Shown: one piece after another, positions 49,511-57,471 of the stretch
How the letters are laid out: each line of letters begins with the position of its first letter
How positions within the stretch are numbered: position 1 is the first letter of the stretch
Source of the DNA: Candidatus Latescibacterota bacterium
GTDB lineage: Bacteria; Latescibacterota; UBA2968; UBA8231
NCBI GenBank assembly: GCA_022820485.1
Contig: JAJEFJ010000021.1
Coordinates: 62,001-126,000, forward strand
Length of the DNA: 64,000 nt
Direction: 5' to 3'
Notes under the pieces: model-generated
Told to the model about the DNA's origin: nothing
Databases searched by the model: none
Seen by the model: only the letters and a program-made list of their open reading frames with translations
Translations under genes and position numbers: made by a program

Positions 49511-50961
49511 CCACGATCATCATCTTATGCTACCTCGGCCTAGTACTCTGCATCGGCGTCCTCTCCAATCGCTTCTTTCGCGGCACCGGCGAGGACTACT
49601 TCGTCGCCAGCCGCTCCATCGGCCCCTTCCTGCTGCTGATGTCGCTGTTTGGCACCAACATGACCGCATTCGCCATTTTGGGAGCCTCCGGCGAAGCCTA
49701 CCACACGGGTATCGGCGTCTTTGCCCTGATGCCTTCGGGCGCGGCCCTGATTATTCCCACCGTCTTCTTCTTTATCGGCACCCGCGTCTGGGCACTCGGC
49801 AAGCGCCACAACTTGCTCACACAGGTCCAGTACTTCCGTCGCCGCTGGGACTCCGACGGCTTGGGCCTGCTGCTCTTCGTCGTCATGCTCGCGCTGCTGA
49901 TCCCCTACCTGCTCATCGGCGTCATGGGCGGCGGCATCACCCTCGCTCAAGTCACCAAGGGGCAGATCCCTCAATGGGCTGGCGGCCTGCTGGTCTGCTT
50001 GGTGGTACTGGCCTACGTCAGCTTCGGTGGTATGCGTGGCACCGCCTGGGCCAACGCCTTCCAAACGCTGGTTTTTATGATCCTCGGCGGCGTGACCTTC
50101 TTCGTCATCGTCGATAAGCTGGGTGGGTTGGACAGCGCACTGGCGCAAGTCGCAGCCGCGCACCCCGAACTGCTGATCAAAGGAGACAATATCAGCCCGA
50201 TCAAACTGTTGACCTACACCTGCATTCCGCTGTCGGTCGGCATGTTCCCCCACCTTTTCACCCATTGGCTCACCGCTAAAAGTGCCCGCACCTTTCGTTG
50301 GCCGCTGATGTTCTACCCGCTGTGCATCGCCATCGTCTGGATCCCCAGCGTGCTCTTGGGGATCTTCGGCAGCATTGACTTCCCCGGCCTCAAGGGCGCG
50401 GCCGCCAACTCCGTGCTAGTCAAGATGATCGACCTACACGCTCCTGGTGCCCTAGCCGGCCTGCTCGCCGCCGGAGTCTTTGCCGCCATAATGTCCTCTC
50501 TCGACTCGCAGGTGCTCTCCATCAGCAACATGTTCACCCAAGACATCGTCCGCCACTACCGCAAGGGCGACGAGTTGAGCGAAAAGGCCCAAGTCCTGTG
50601 GGGCCGCCTCTTCGTGATCGCCATCTTCGCCGTTACCTACGTGCTCTCGCTGGTCTCGGCCCGCAGCATCTTCACCCTCGCCGTCTGGTCCTTCACCGGC
50701 TTCGCAGCGCTCTTCCCAGTAGTCGTCGCCGCTCTGTTCTGGAAGCGCAGCACCAAGTACGGCGCCTTCGCCTCCGTACTAACCGTGGCCGCGCTGTGGT
50801 GCTATTTCTTCTTTCAGGGGTGGAAAATCCCCGGCTATACCGTCGGCATGACCGGAGTAATGCCCGTGGTGGTAATCCTAGCCGCTTCTGTCGTGGCCAT
50901 GATCGTCGGCTCGCTGCTGACCAAGCCACCGGCCAAAGTCACCGTCGATAAATTCTTCTAG
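49507..50961 (+). CDS. Sodium:solute symporter (SSS family)
   Basis: A 484-residue membrane protein of about 13 helices. Typical SSS segments include FVASRSIGPFLLLMSLFGTNMTAFAILGASGEAY and FAAIMSSLDSQVLSISNMFTQDI. It overlaps DUF3311, its usual partner. SSS transporters carry sugars, amino acids, acids or vitamins with sodium. In this operon it likely moves the substrate across the inner membrane after TonB-dependent entry. The sodium-site serines appear intact. The specific solute cannot be read. Confidence 0.9.
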   Translation: MTTIIILCYLGLVLCIGVLSNRFFRGTGEDYFVASRSIGPFLLLMSLFGTNMTAFAILGASGEAYHTGIGVFALMPSGAALIIPTVFFFIGTRVWALGKRHNLLTQVQYFRRRWDSDGLGLLLFVVMLALLIPYLLIGVMGGGITLAQVTKGQIPQWAGGLLVCLVVLAYVSFGGMRGTAWANAFQTLVFMILGGVTFFVIVDKLGGLDSALAQVAAAHPELLIKGDNISPIKLLTYTCIPLSVGMFPHLFTHWLTAKSARTFRWPLMFYPLCIAIVWIPSVLLGIFGSIDFPGLKGAAANSVLVKMIDLHAPGALAGLLAAGVFAAIMSSLDSQVLSISNMFTQDIVRHYRKGDELSEKAQVLWGRLFVIAIFAVTYVLSLVSARSIFTLAVWSFTGFAALFPVVVAALFWKRSTKYGAFASVLTVAALWCYFFFQGWKIPGYTVGMTGVMPVVVILAASVVAMIVGSLLTKPPAKVTVDKFF

Positions 50962-50963
50962 CG

Positions 50964-52247
50964 ATGCGCGTCGCCTACATCACGGCCGGTGCCGCCAGCA
51001 TGTACTGCGGTAGCTGCATCCACGACAACGCGCTCGCGGCCGCCCTCTCGCGCCGCAACGCCGACGTCGCCCTGATCCCGACCTATACGCCGCTGCGCAC
51101 GGACGAGGAAAACGTCTCGCTGGACCGCGTCTTCTACGGCGGCGTCAGCATCTTCCTGCAACAGCAGTGGTCGTTTTTTCGCCGCACGCACCGCCTTTTC
51201 GACCGCGTCCTCGACTCGCCGTTCCTGATCCGCACCCTCGCGCGCTTTGGCTCCTCTACCAACGCCCGCGACCTAGGACCGCTCACCGTCTCGATCCTCG
51301 CTGGCGAGGAGGGGAACCAACAAAAGGAACTCACCCGCCTTGTCGCTTGGCTCCAGCGCGACTTCAAACCCGACCTCATCCAGCTAACCAACGCCATGTT
51401 CGTCGGCATGGCCTGGCAATTAAAAGCACAACTCGGCATCCCCATCCTCTGCGCCCTCCAAGGCGAGGACCTATTCCTAGACGGCCTAGTTGAACCCTAC
51501 AAGTCCCAAGCCCTGAAAACCCTGCGCCAGCGCGCCCAAGACATCGACGCCTTCATCGCCCCGTGTGCGTATTACCAAGATCACATGGCCGAGTACTTAC
51601 AGATACCGCGCACCAAAATCCACGTGGTGCCGCTCGGCCTCAACCTGAGCGGACACGGCCAAGAGTCCCCGCCCGCGGACGGCCCCTACAAAATCGGCTA
51701 CCTCGCCCGCATCTGCCCGGAAAAGGGCTTTCACCTGCTCGTCGATGCCTTCCAACAGTTAAAAGAGCAGCCCGAATTTGCCTCCCTGCGCCTCGAAGCC
51801 GCCGGCTACCTCAGCGCGTACGACAAGCCCTACTTCGCCGAACAAGTGCAAAAAATCCGCCGTTGGGGGCTAGCCGATTCGTTCGCCTACCACGGCGAAG
51901 TCGATCGCCGCGAAAAAATCCGCTTCCTCTCCTCGCTCCACGTCTTTTCCGTACCTTCGGTTTATGCCGACCCCAAGGGTCTATCTATCCTCGAAGCCTT
52001 AGCCAACGGCATCCCAGTCGTCCAGCCCGACCACGGCGCGTTCCCCGAACTGATCGCGGCCACCGGCGGCGGTCTCCTCGTCGCACCCCATTCCCCGAAG
52101 ATCCTAGCCAACGAGCTTGCCGCCTTGCTGCGCGACGAAAAGCGCAGACGCCAGCTCGGACAAACCGGCAAAGAGGCGGTCCACCGTCGCTTCCACGCCG
52201 ACGCCATGGCTGAGGGGACGCTCGCCGTGTACGAACAGTATCTGTAG
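50964..52247 (+). CDS. Glycosyltransferase, GT4 family
   Basis: A 427-residue GT-B glycosyltransferase. The N-terminal domain begins MRVAYITAGAASMYCGSC, and the C-terminal donor domain shows YKIGYLARICPEKGFHLLVDAF, then SVPSVYADPKGLSILEALANGIPVVQPDHGAFPEL. The first Glu of the E-x7-E motif is Asp here. It starts 2 nt after the symporter stop and is likely the last gene of the operon. Pieces of its 3' end recur at 53561-53658 and 54354-54393, so this end has been copied repeatedly. Confidence 0.87.
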   Translation: MRVAYITAGAASMYCGSCIHDNALAAALSRRNADVALIPTYTPLRTDEENVSLDRVFYGGVSIFLQQQWSFFRRTHRLFDRVLDSPFLIRTLARFGSSTNARDLGPLTVSILAGEEGNQQKELTRLVAWLQRDFKPDLIQLTNAMFVGMAWQLKAQLGIPILCALQGEDLFLDGLVEPYKSQALKTLRQRAQDIDAFIAPCAYYQDHMAEYLQIPRTKIHVVPLGLNLSGHGQESPPADGPYKIGYLARICPEKGFHLLVDAFQQLKEQPEFASLRLEAAGYLSAYDKPYFAEQVQKIRRWGLADSFAYHGEVDRREKIRFLSSLHVFSVPSVYADPKGLSILEALANGIPVVQPDHGAFPELIAATGGGLLVAPHSPKILANELAALLRDEKRRRQLGQTGKEAVHRRFHADAMAEGTLAVYEQYL

Positions 52248-52311
52248 AAAGAAGATCGTCAATAACTATTATAGGGTGATGTAGTCCTGACCAGTGGTTA
52301 GGGCTAGTATT

Positions 52312-52340
52312 TTGACAGATTTACGATTCAATCGTAAATT
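52312..52340 (+). promoter_or_regulatory. Promoter with perfect palindromic operator for the AAA_14 ATPase
   Basis: TTGACA at 52312-52317 and TAAATT at 52335-52340 are 17 nt apart. Between and overlapping them lies a perfect inverted repeat with ten-base arms, ATTTACGATT and AATCGTAAAT, around a single C (52319-52339). The predicted transcription start is at or next to the ATG at 52347, so the message may be leaderless. The palindrome could let the ATPase or another factor repress its own gene. Confidence 0.55.
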
Positions 52341-52346
52341 CGCCAG

Positions 52347-53537
52347 ATGATTAGGCGAACCCTACAACAGTATCTTTTGCGCGACGCCCGCTTGTACCCG
52401 GTGCTCACCCTCACTGGCCCGCGCCAATCTGGAAAGACGACCTTAGCTAGAGCGACCTTCCCCCAGCATGGTTACTATTCCTTGGAAGATCCCGACCAAC
52501 GCCTCTTTGCCTTAGAGGACCCCCGAGGGTTCCTCGACCAACTCGACGGCCCGGTCATTTTGGACGAAGCCCAGCGGGCACCCGAGTTGTTTTCCTATAT
52601 CCAGAGCAGGGTTGACGCGGACGATAGCACGGGCCGATTTGTGCTGACCGGTTCGCAGAATTTCCTGCTCATGGATCGTATTGTACAGACCTTGGCGGGC
52701 CGTTGCGCCGTTCTGCACCTGTTGCCGCTTTCGCGTGCCGAACTTGAAGGCCAAGTCCAGCCGGTGCCCGAAACCCCCGCGACGTTATTCGCCGGCCGCA
52801 AGACCCATCTCCAGCTATGGCAGACCCTCTACACCGGCTTCTATCCGCGGATTCACGATCAGCACATCCCGCCCGCAATATGGCTCCCCGACTACGTGCG
52901 AACCTATCTCGAACGCGATGTGCGTTCGCTGGTCAATATCGGCAACATGGATGCCTTTGAGCGCTTTTTGGCTTTGTGCGCTGGTCGGGTCGGGCAGGTA
53001 CTCAATTGCGCTGCGCTGGCCAACGATTGCGGCATCGCCGTAGATACAGCACAGCGCTGGATATCCGTTTTGAAGACCAGTTTTGTCGTCTTTCTACTGC
53101 CGCCTCACTACCGCAACTTCAACAAGCGGTTGATCAAAAGCCCCAAGCTGTACTTCTACGACACCGGCCTCGCCTGTTATTTGCTGGGCATAAAAGACCC
53201 CCAAGTGCTGCCCACCCATCCATTGCGCGGTCCCCTTTTTGAAAATTACCAAGTCGCCGAAGCGACCAAAGCCTTCCACCACCACCGCCAGAAGCCCCCG
53301 CTGTATTTTTGGCGCGACCGCACCGGCCACGAGGTTGATCTACTGGTGGAACAGGGATCGGCGCTCTACCCGATTGAGATCAAGTCTGGACAAACGATCA
53401 GCTCTGATGCGTTCACCGCACTTACCTGGTGGAGCCGCACCGCCGGACAGGACCTTGCGAATGCTTCGCTGATCTACGGCGGCGACCGCGCGTACCGGCG
53501 CAACAAAGTGGCGGTGCGACCGTGGTTTGCTATTTGA
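52347..53537 (+). CDS. AAA_14/DUF4143 ATP-binding protein
   Basis: A 396-residue protein with Walker A GPRQSGKTTLARATF near 25-39, Walker B VILDEAQ near 70 and sensor region FVLTGSQNFLLM. A C-terminal DUF4143 domain (PKLYFYDTGLACYLLGI, then FWRDRTGHEVDLLVEQGSALYPIEIKSG) looks like a PD-(D/E)XK nuclease fold (EVD...EIK). These ATPases are widespread, often mobile, and of uncertain role. It lies between the glycosyltransferase and a copy of that gene's 3' end. It has its own promoter and probably a leaderless transcript. No recognisable partner is seen. Confidence 0.85.
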   Translation: MIRRTLQQYLLRDARLYPVLTLTGPRQSGKTTLARATFPQHGYYSLEDPDQRLFALEDPRGFLDQLDGPVILDEAQRAPELFSYIQSRVDADDSTGRFVLTGSQNFLLMDRIVQTLAGRCAVLHLLPLSRAELEGQVQPVPETPATLFAGRKTHLQLWQTLYTGFYPRIHDQHIPPAIWLPDYVRTYLERDVRSLVNIGNMDAFERFLALCAGRVGQVLNCAALANDCGIAVDTAQRWISVLKTSFVVFLLPPHYRNFNKRLIKSPKLYFYDTGLACYLLGIKDPQVLPTHPLRGPLFENYQVAEATKAFHHHRQKPPLYFWRDRTGHEVDLLVEQGSALYPIEIKSGQTISSDAFTALTWWSRTAGQDLANASLIYGGDRAYRRNKVAVRPWFAI

Positions 53538-53560
53538 TGTCGATTACAGCGGCGACGTCA

Positions 53561-53658
53561 CTCGGACAAACCGGCCAAGAGGCGGTCCACAGTCGCTTCC
53601 ACGCCGATGCCATGGCCGCGGGGACACTCGCCGTGTACGAGCAATATTTGTAGAAAGA
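53561..53658 (+). pseudogene. Duplicate of glycosyltransferase 3' end, fragment A
   Basis: These 98 bp match 52156-52253, the last 30 codons plus stop of the glycosyltransferase, at about 88 of 98 positions. The encoded tail is LGQTGQEAVHSRFHADAMAAG then TLAVYEQYL and a stop. Changes are both silent and amino-acid altering. No start belongs to it. The copy follows the AAA_14 gene directly, so that gene is flanked by direct repeats of the glycosyltransferase tail. Confidence 0.85.
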
Positions 53659-53686
53659 GGTACTGCGTAACATCAGTTAATAATTG

Positions 53687-53714
53687 TTGACAGTGTAACA
53701 AAACGTGTTACATT
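53687..53714 (+). promoter_or_regulatory. HigBA promoter with palindromic operator
   Basis: TTGACA at 53687-53692 and TACATT at 53709-53714 form a promoter with 16-nt spacing. TGTAACA-N5-TGTTACA at 53694-53712 is a perfect palindrome filling the spacer, a natural HigA binding site. The start of transcription falls within a few bases of the HigB ATG at 53723, which has no ribosome-binding site. Confidence 0.6.
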
Positions 53715-53722
53715 CATTATAA

Positions 53723-53998
53723 ATGATCGCAAGTTTCAAGCATAAGGGGCTTGTTGAACTTTTTGAACGGGGTCGTAGCCGCCTAGTGCGTTGGGATTTG
53801 CAAAGGCGTTGCTTACGTCGTTTGGAAGTTCTCGATCAAGCGAAATCATTGACAGACTTGAATATACCGGGATTCAACTTTCACGGTCTGCAAGGGGTAC
53901 CCAAACGTTATAGTATTCACGTCAATGGTCCGTGGTGTATCACGTTCGAATGGCAAGATGGTGATGCACTCAGGGTCAATCTTGAGCAATATCATTGA
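53723..53998 (+). CDS. higB: HigB-type toxin (RelE superfamily)
   Basis: A 91-residue toxin of the HigB/RelE family: the start IASFKHKGLVELFERG, the middle LNIPGFNFHGLQGVPKRYSIHVN and the end WCITFEWQDGDALRVNLEQYH match ribosome-dependent mRNA interferases. The C-terminal Tyr-His is typical of the active site region. The toxin comes before the antitoxin (as in other hig loci), 7 nt apart. It starts near the predicted transcription start, so the message is probably leaderless. Unlike the other toxin-antitoxin sets here, both members are intact. Confidence 0.88.
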   Translation: MIASFKHKGLVELFERGRSRLVRWDLQRRCLRRLEVLDQAKSLTDLNIPGFNFHGLQGVPKRYSIHVNGPWCITFEWQDGDALRVNLEQYH

Positions 53999-54005
53999 GG
54001 TGACA

Positions 54006-54335
54006 ATGGCCGAATATTCCGTCAACCGTCCGTTGCAGCGTGCGCCTGTTCATCCAGGTGAAATTCTGCGTGAAGATGTATTGCCGTCGCTTGAGTTATC
54101 GGTTAGTGAAGCCGCTCGACGACTCGGTGTTTCGCGTCAACAATTGCATCGCGTTCTGGCTTGTACGCATCCGATTACAACAGAAATGGCACTTAGAATA
54201 GGAAAACTCGTCGGCAACGGTCCTGGGCTCTGGTTGCGCCTGCAACAAGCCTGTGATTTGTGGCGTGTAGAGCAGTGTTTGGAAGACGAACTTGCTAAAA
54301 TAAAACCTGCAAACTTGACGCACTCCCCAACCTAA
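54006..54335 (+). CDS. higA: HigA-type antitoxin (HTH)
   Basis: A 109-residue antitoxin. PVHPGEILREDVLPSLELSVSEAARRLGVSRQQLHRVL is the HTH-XRE domain shared by HigA proteins, followed by MALRIGKLVGNGPGLWLRLQQACDLWRVEQ. ATG at 54006 is preceded by GAGGTG. It should neutralise HigB and repress the operon by binding the palindrome at 53694-53712. Placed between two fragments of the glycosyltransferase gene. Confidence 0.9.
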   Translation: MAEYSVNRPLQRAPVHPGEILREDVLPSLELSVSEAARRLGVSRQQLHRVLACTHPITTEMALRIGKLVGNGPGLWLRLQQACDLWRVEQCLEDELAKIKPANLTHSPT

Positions 54336-54353
54336 AGCATTACTGGCGTTGTG

Positions 54354-54393
54354 CCGAACTGATCGCAGCCACTGGCGGCGGTCTCCTCGTCGC
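54354..54393 (+). pseudogene. Internal glycosyltransferase fragment B
   Basis: Forty bases matching 52045-52084 with two silent changes. They encode ELIAATGGGLLVA of the glycosyltransferase donor domain. In the intact gene this segment lies before the tail copied as fragment A, so the fragments are in reversed order. The rest of the 54336-54460 gap shows nothing recognisable. Confidence 0.75.
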
Positions 54394-54460
54394 CGACCCG
54401 CTCTGTGTCACGGGAATTCATCAGGCAGCGCGATGCTCTTCGGCGATAGGGCTTTGCGCG

Positions 54461-55354
54461 TCAAATCTTCCCGGCGGCGACAAACTCCCTCAAGAGCGCC
54501 AAGAAAGCCTCCGTCGCCGGCGAACGCCGTGGTCCCCGGTGCTCGATTAGGCCAATCTGGCGTTTGGCCAATCCATTGACCTGTATAGCGCACACTTTCC
54601 CGGCGGCGACTTCTGCTTCTACCGCCACCTCCGGCACCAGCGCAATACCCAATCCGATCTCCACGTAGCGCTTGATAATCTCGATCCCGCCGAGCGTCAT
54701 CTCGACCTGCAACGCCAAGCCCTCGCGCTGGAAAACCTCGTCGAGCAACTGCCGACTAGTGCTCCCCCGTTCCAAGACCAGAAACGGATATTCGGCAAGC
54801 TGTTTGAGCCCTATCCTGCGCCTTTTACCCAGCACGTGGTCCGGGGGACAAATAAGCACATCCCGCCGCTCAAAGAGCGATTCGCAGACCAAGTCGCGGT
54901 GCTTGACCGGCAATGTCGCCAACCCGAACTCCACTTCGTCGTTGAGCACTAGGTTGCTCACCTCCGGCGACATTCGATTGCGGATGTCCAACTCGACCGC
55001 CGGATAGCGAGCGCGGAACTCGGCGAGCACGCCGGGTAAAACATAGGTGCAGTTGGTATCGCTAGTCCCGATCGCCAGCCGCCCGCGCAAGACCTGTTTG
55101 AGCGCCGCAATATCGTCGCGCGCCTTCTCCAGCCGCGAGAGAACCGCTTTCGCATGAGCAAAGAGAATCTCGCCGGCCGGCGTCAGCCGGAGCTGCCGCC
55201 GATTGCGCTCAAGTAGAATCTCGTCCAGTTCGTTCTCCAATGCCTTGATCTGGAGGCTGATGGCCGGCTGAGTCAGAAAGAGTTTGTCGGCCGCCCGCGT
55301 AAAGCTCTGCTCGCGGACGATTTCGTAGAAACTGCGCAATTGGTAGAGGTCCAT
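54461..55354 (-). CDS. LysR-family transcriptional regulator
   Basis: A 297-residue regulator. The N-terminal winged helix reads LRSFYEIVREQSFTRAADKLFLTQPAISLQIKALENELD. The substrate-binding domain follows (RLAIGTSDTNCTYVLPGVLAEFRARYP). It is divergent from the adenylosuccinate-synthetase-like gene, with a TTAT-N7-ATAA box between. It probably controls that gene and perhaps itself; the effector is unknown. The end is close to fragment B of the glycosyltransferase. Overall it resembles the CysB/CbbR branch. Confidence 0.9.
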   Translation of the reverse strand: MDLYQLRSFYEIVREQSFTRAADKLFLTQPAISLQIKALENELDEILLERNRRQLRLTPAGEILFAHAKAVLSRLEKARDDIAALKQVLRGRLAIGTSDTNCTYVLPGVLAEFRARYPAVELDIRNRMSPEVSNLVLNDEVEFGLATLPVKHRDLVCESLFERRDVLICPPDHVLGKRRRIGLKQLAEYPFLVLERGSTSRQLLDEVFQREGLALQVEMTLGGIEIIKRYVEIGLGIALVPEVAVEAEVAAGKVCAIQVNGLAKRQIGLIEHRGPRRSPATEAFLALLREFVAAGKI

Positions 55355-55377
55355 TCGAAGTCCTTTATTTATATCAA

Positions 55378-55392
55378 TTATCCTAAGAATAA
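55378..55392. promoter_or_regulatory. Probable LysR-binding box
   Basis: TTATCCTAAGAATAA has matching ends (TTAT...ATAA) and contains a T-N11-A core, the usual LysR-type box. It lies between the LysR gene (start 55354) and the divergent gene at 55474. Only the sequence pattern supports the assignment. Confidence 0.45.
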
Positions 55393-55473
55393 GATATATA
55401 AATTTTTATTATGCTACAATTTCGCTTATCGTTAGAGTCGTCAACCAATTCACTCTTTAAATGGAGGTACGCC

Positions 55474-56493
55474 ATGAGCGCCATCATCGTCGTTGACGCC
55501 TTCTGGGGCGATTCGGGTAAAGGCAAGGTCGCCGCCTTCCTCGCGCAAAAACACCAAGCCGCCTACAGCGTCCGAGCTGGAATAGGCACCAACGCCGGGC
55601 ACAGTATTCTCTTTGCCGACGGCAGCGAAATCCGCACTCGGCAGTTACCCTGCGGCTTTCTCCATCCCGATACGCAACTGCGCGTCGGCAGCGGCGTCGC
55701 CGTCGATCCCGAGCAGTTCTTCGCCGAACTAGACCAACTAGACCCGAGCTATAGGCTGCGCGAGCGGACCCGCGTCGATTACCGCTGCCCGCTGATCCTG
55801 CCCGAGTACCGCCAACGCGAAGCGACTGACGTCTTTCTACAGGAACACGGCACCACCGCCAGCGGCAGCGGCGTCGCCCGCGCCGAATTCGCCCTGCGCA
55901 AAGCCCGTCAAGCCCGCGACGAGCACGTCCTCGCGGATTACACCGCCGATGTCGCCCGCGAGCTCAACGAGAGTTGCCTGCGCGGCGAAACCATCGTCGT
56001 CGAGGGCAGCCAAGGCACCCACCTGTCGCTAGCCCTGAGCGACGACTATCCCGACTGCACCTCGGACAACTGCACCACCGCCGCCTTTGCCGATGACGTC
56101 GGACTCAACTGGCGTCATATCGCAGAAGTCTGCTTGGTCGTCAAAGCACTGCCCAGCCGCGTCGGCACCGGTCCCCTACCACTGCAATTGACACCAGCGG
56201 AGGAAGACCGCCGGGACATCGCCGAATACGGGGTAGCAACCGGGCGACGGCGGCGCAAAGCCTCGGGGATCTCCTGGCCACATTTGGAAACAGCCGTCCT
56301 ACTCAACGGTCCTACCCAATTGGCCCTGACCTTCTGCGACCACCTCGACCCCGAGGTCGCCAACGCGCGCCACCCCAGCGCATTGACCGCACCCGTCCGA
56401 TGCCTCATCGACGAACTGGAGACGCGATTCAACATTCCCGTAACGCTCTGCGATTGTGGCGTACATTTCGAGAACCTCATCGAGATCGCGTGA
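55474..56493 (+). CDS. Adenylosuccinate synthetase-like protein (PurA family)
   Basis: A 339-residue PurA-family protein. The nucleotide loop reads FWGDSGKGK instead of the usual WGDEGKGK; the catalytic Asp is kept and the following Glu is Ser. NAGHS keeps the catalytic His. Later blocks match PurA: VEGSQGTHLSLALSDDYP, VVKALPSRVGTGPLP, EYGVATGRRRRKASGIS and LALTFCDHLD. It is about 90 residues shorter than bacterial PurA, like archaeal and phage (PurZ) forms. ATG at 55474 has GGAGG ahead; the open frame to 55411 has no ribosome site. It could act in purine salvage or a special nucleotide pathway under LysR control. Confidence 0.82.
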   Translation: MSAIIVVDAFWGDSGKGKVAAFLAQKHQAAYSVRAGIGTNAGHSILFADGSEIRTRQLPCGFLHPDTQLRVGSGVAVDPEQFFAELDQLDPSYRLRERTRVDYRCPLILPEYRQREATDVFLQEHGTTASGSGVARAEFALRKARQARDEHVLADYTADVARELNESCLRGETIVVEGSQGTHLSLALSDDYPDCTSDNCTTAAFADDVGLNWRHIAEVCLVVKALPSRVGTGPLPLQLTPAEEDRRDIAEYGVATGRRRRKASGISWPHLETAVLLNGPTQLALTFCDHLDPEVANARHPSALTAPVRCLIDELETRFNIPVTLCDCGVHFENLIEIA

Positions 56494-56558
56494 CCACTCG
56501 ACAACAGCGAGTCTCCTAGCCACATTATGGGCGAACGCGCAAGCGAAAGGATTATCCC

Positions 56559-57029
56559 ATGACTTGGCTCGTCTTCGCCCTTCTCACCGTCTCTTGTTGG
56601 GGCCTCTACGGCGTCCTGCTGCACACCGGCCAGATCGCCATGAGCGACCCGGTAAACGGCCGCTACAAAGCCTTCCTCTTCGTCGGCTTGGCCTATCTGC
56701 TTACCGCGGTCTTCGGCTCGCTGATCGTCCTAGCCTACAATGGCGCGACCTGGATCTACCCGGCCAAGGGCGTCTTCTGGTCCACCGCCGCCGGCATCGC
56801 CGGGGCCATCGGCGCGTTGGGCGTCCTGCTCGCCTTCGGTGCTAAGGGGACGCCGGCCGTGGTCATGTCCATCGTCTTTGCCGGTGCCCCCATCGTCAAC
56901 GCAGTCGTCGCCGTGCTCGTGCATCCGCCCGCGGGCGGCTGGGCGGCCGTGCGCTGGCCCTTTGTCCTCGGCATCGTCTTGGCCGCTATGGGCGGCTACC
57001 TAGTCACATTCTTCCGCCCCGGCAACTGA
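56559..57029 (+). CDS. Small EamA-like membrane protein
   Basis: A 156-residue protein with about four or five membrane helices: LVFALLTVSCWGLYGVLLHTGQIAM, FLFVGLAYLLTAVFGSLIVLAYN, GIAGAIGALGVLLAFGAK, VVMSIVFAGAPIVNAVVAVLV and FVLGIVLAAMGGYLVTFF. The Gly-rich central part is like half of an EamA drug/metabolite transporter. An AAAGGA site lies before the ATG at 56559. It precedes a thioesterase gene by one base. It may act as a dimer; the solute is unknown. Confidence 0.75.
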   Translation: MTWLVFALLTVSCWGLYGVLLHTGQIAMSDPVNGRYKAFLFVGLAYLLTAVFGSLIVLAYNGATWIYPAKGVFWSTAAGIAGAIGALGVLLAFGAKGTPAVVMSIVFAGAPIVNAVVAVLVHPPAGGWAAVRWPFVLGIVLAAMGGYLVTFFRPGN

Positions 57030-57030
57030 C

Positions 57031-57471
57031 GTGTCCGTCGAATTCCACACCCGCCGCCGCGTCGAGTGGGCCGATACCGATCAGGCTGGCATCGTCCACT
57101 TTGCGCGCTTTTTTGTCTTCATGGAAGCCGCCGAGCACGCCTTCTGGCGCAGCCTCGGCCTGAGTGTCCACAGCGAATGCGACGGCGATATCATTAGCTG
57201 GCCCCGCCTCACCGCCGAATGCGAGTACTTCCGCCCCGTCTCTTTTGAAGACGTCCTCGACATCCTCGTGCACCTCGAAAAACAGGGCGAGAAGTCTCTC
57301 AGCTTTCGCTTCGACTTCCACTGCGACGGCGAACACATAGCCCAAGGCCGCCTCAAGATCGCCTGCTGCGTCTGCAACCCGGGCGAGGCCATCCGCGCCA
57401 TCCCCATCCCGGACTTTATCACCCGCAAACTGGCGGCGCACGACTCGACTGAGCCCGCCGAAGTCCCATGA
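57031..57471 (+). CDS. Acyl-CoA thioesterase (4HBT/YbgC-like)
   Basis: A 146-residue hotdog-fold protein. VEWADTDQAGIVHFARFFVFMEAAEHAF contains the Asp of the 4-hydroxybenzoyl-CoA thioesterase family (D in DTDQAG). The rest (RPVSFEDVLDILVHLEKQGEKSLSFRFDFHCDG) fits the usual length. It starts at GTG and ends 4 nt into the ABC ATPase gene. The YbgC branch acts on short-chain acyl-CoA or helps lipid trafficking, in keeping with a lipoprotein-type ABC system downstream. Confidence 0.88.
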   Translation: MSVEFHTRRRVEWADTDQAGIVHFARFFVFMEAAEHAFWRSLGLSVHSECDGDIISWPRLTAECEYFRPVSFEDVLDILVHLEKQGEKSLSFRFDFHCDGEHIAQGRLKIACCVCNPGEAIRAIPIPDFITRKLAAHDSTEPAEVP

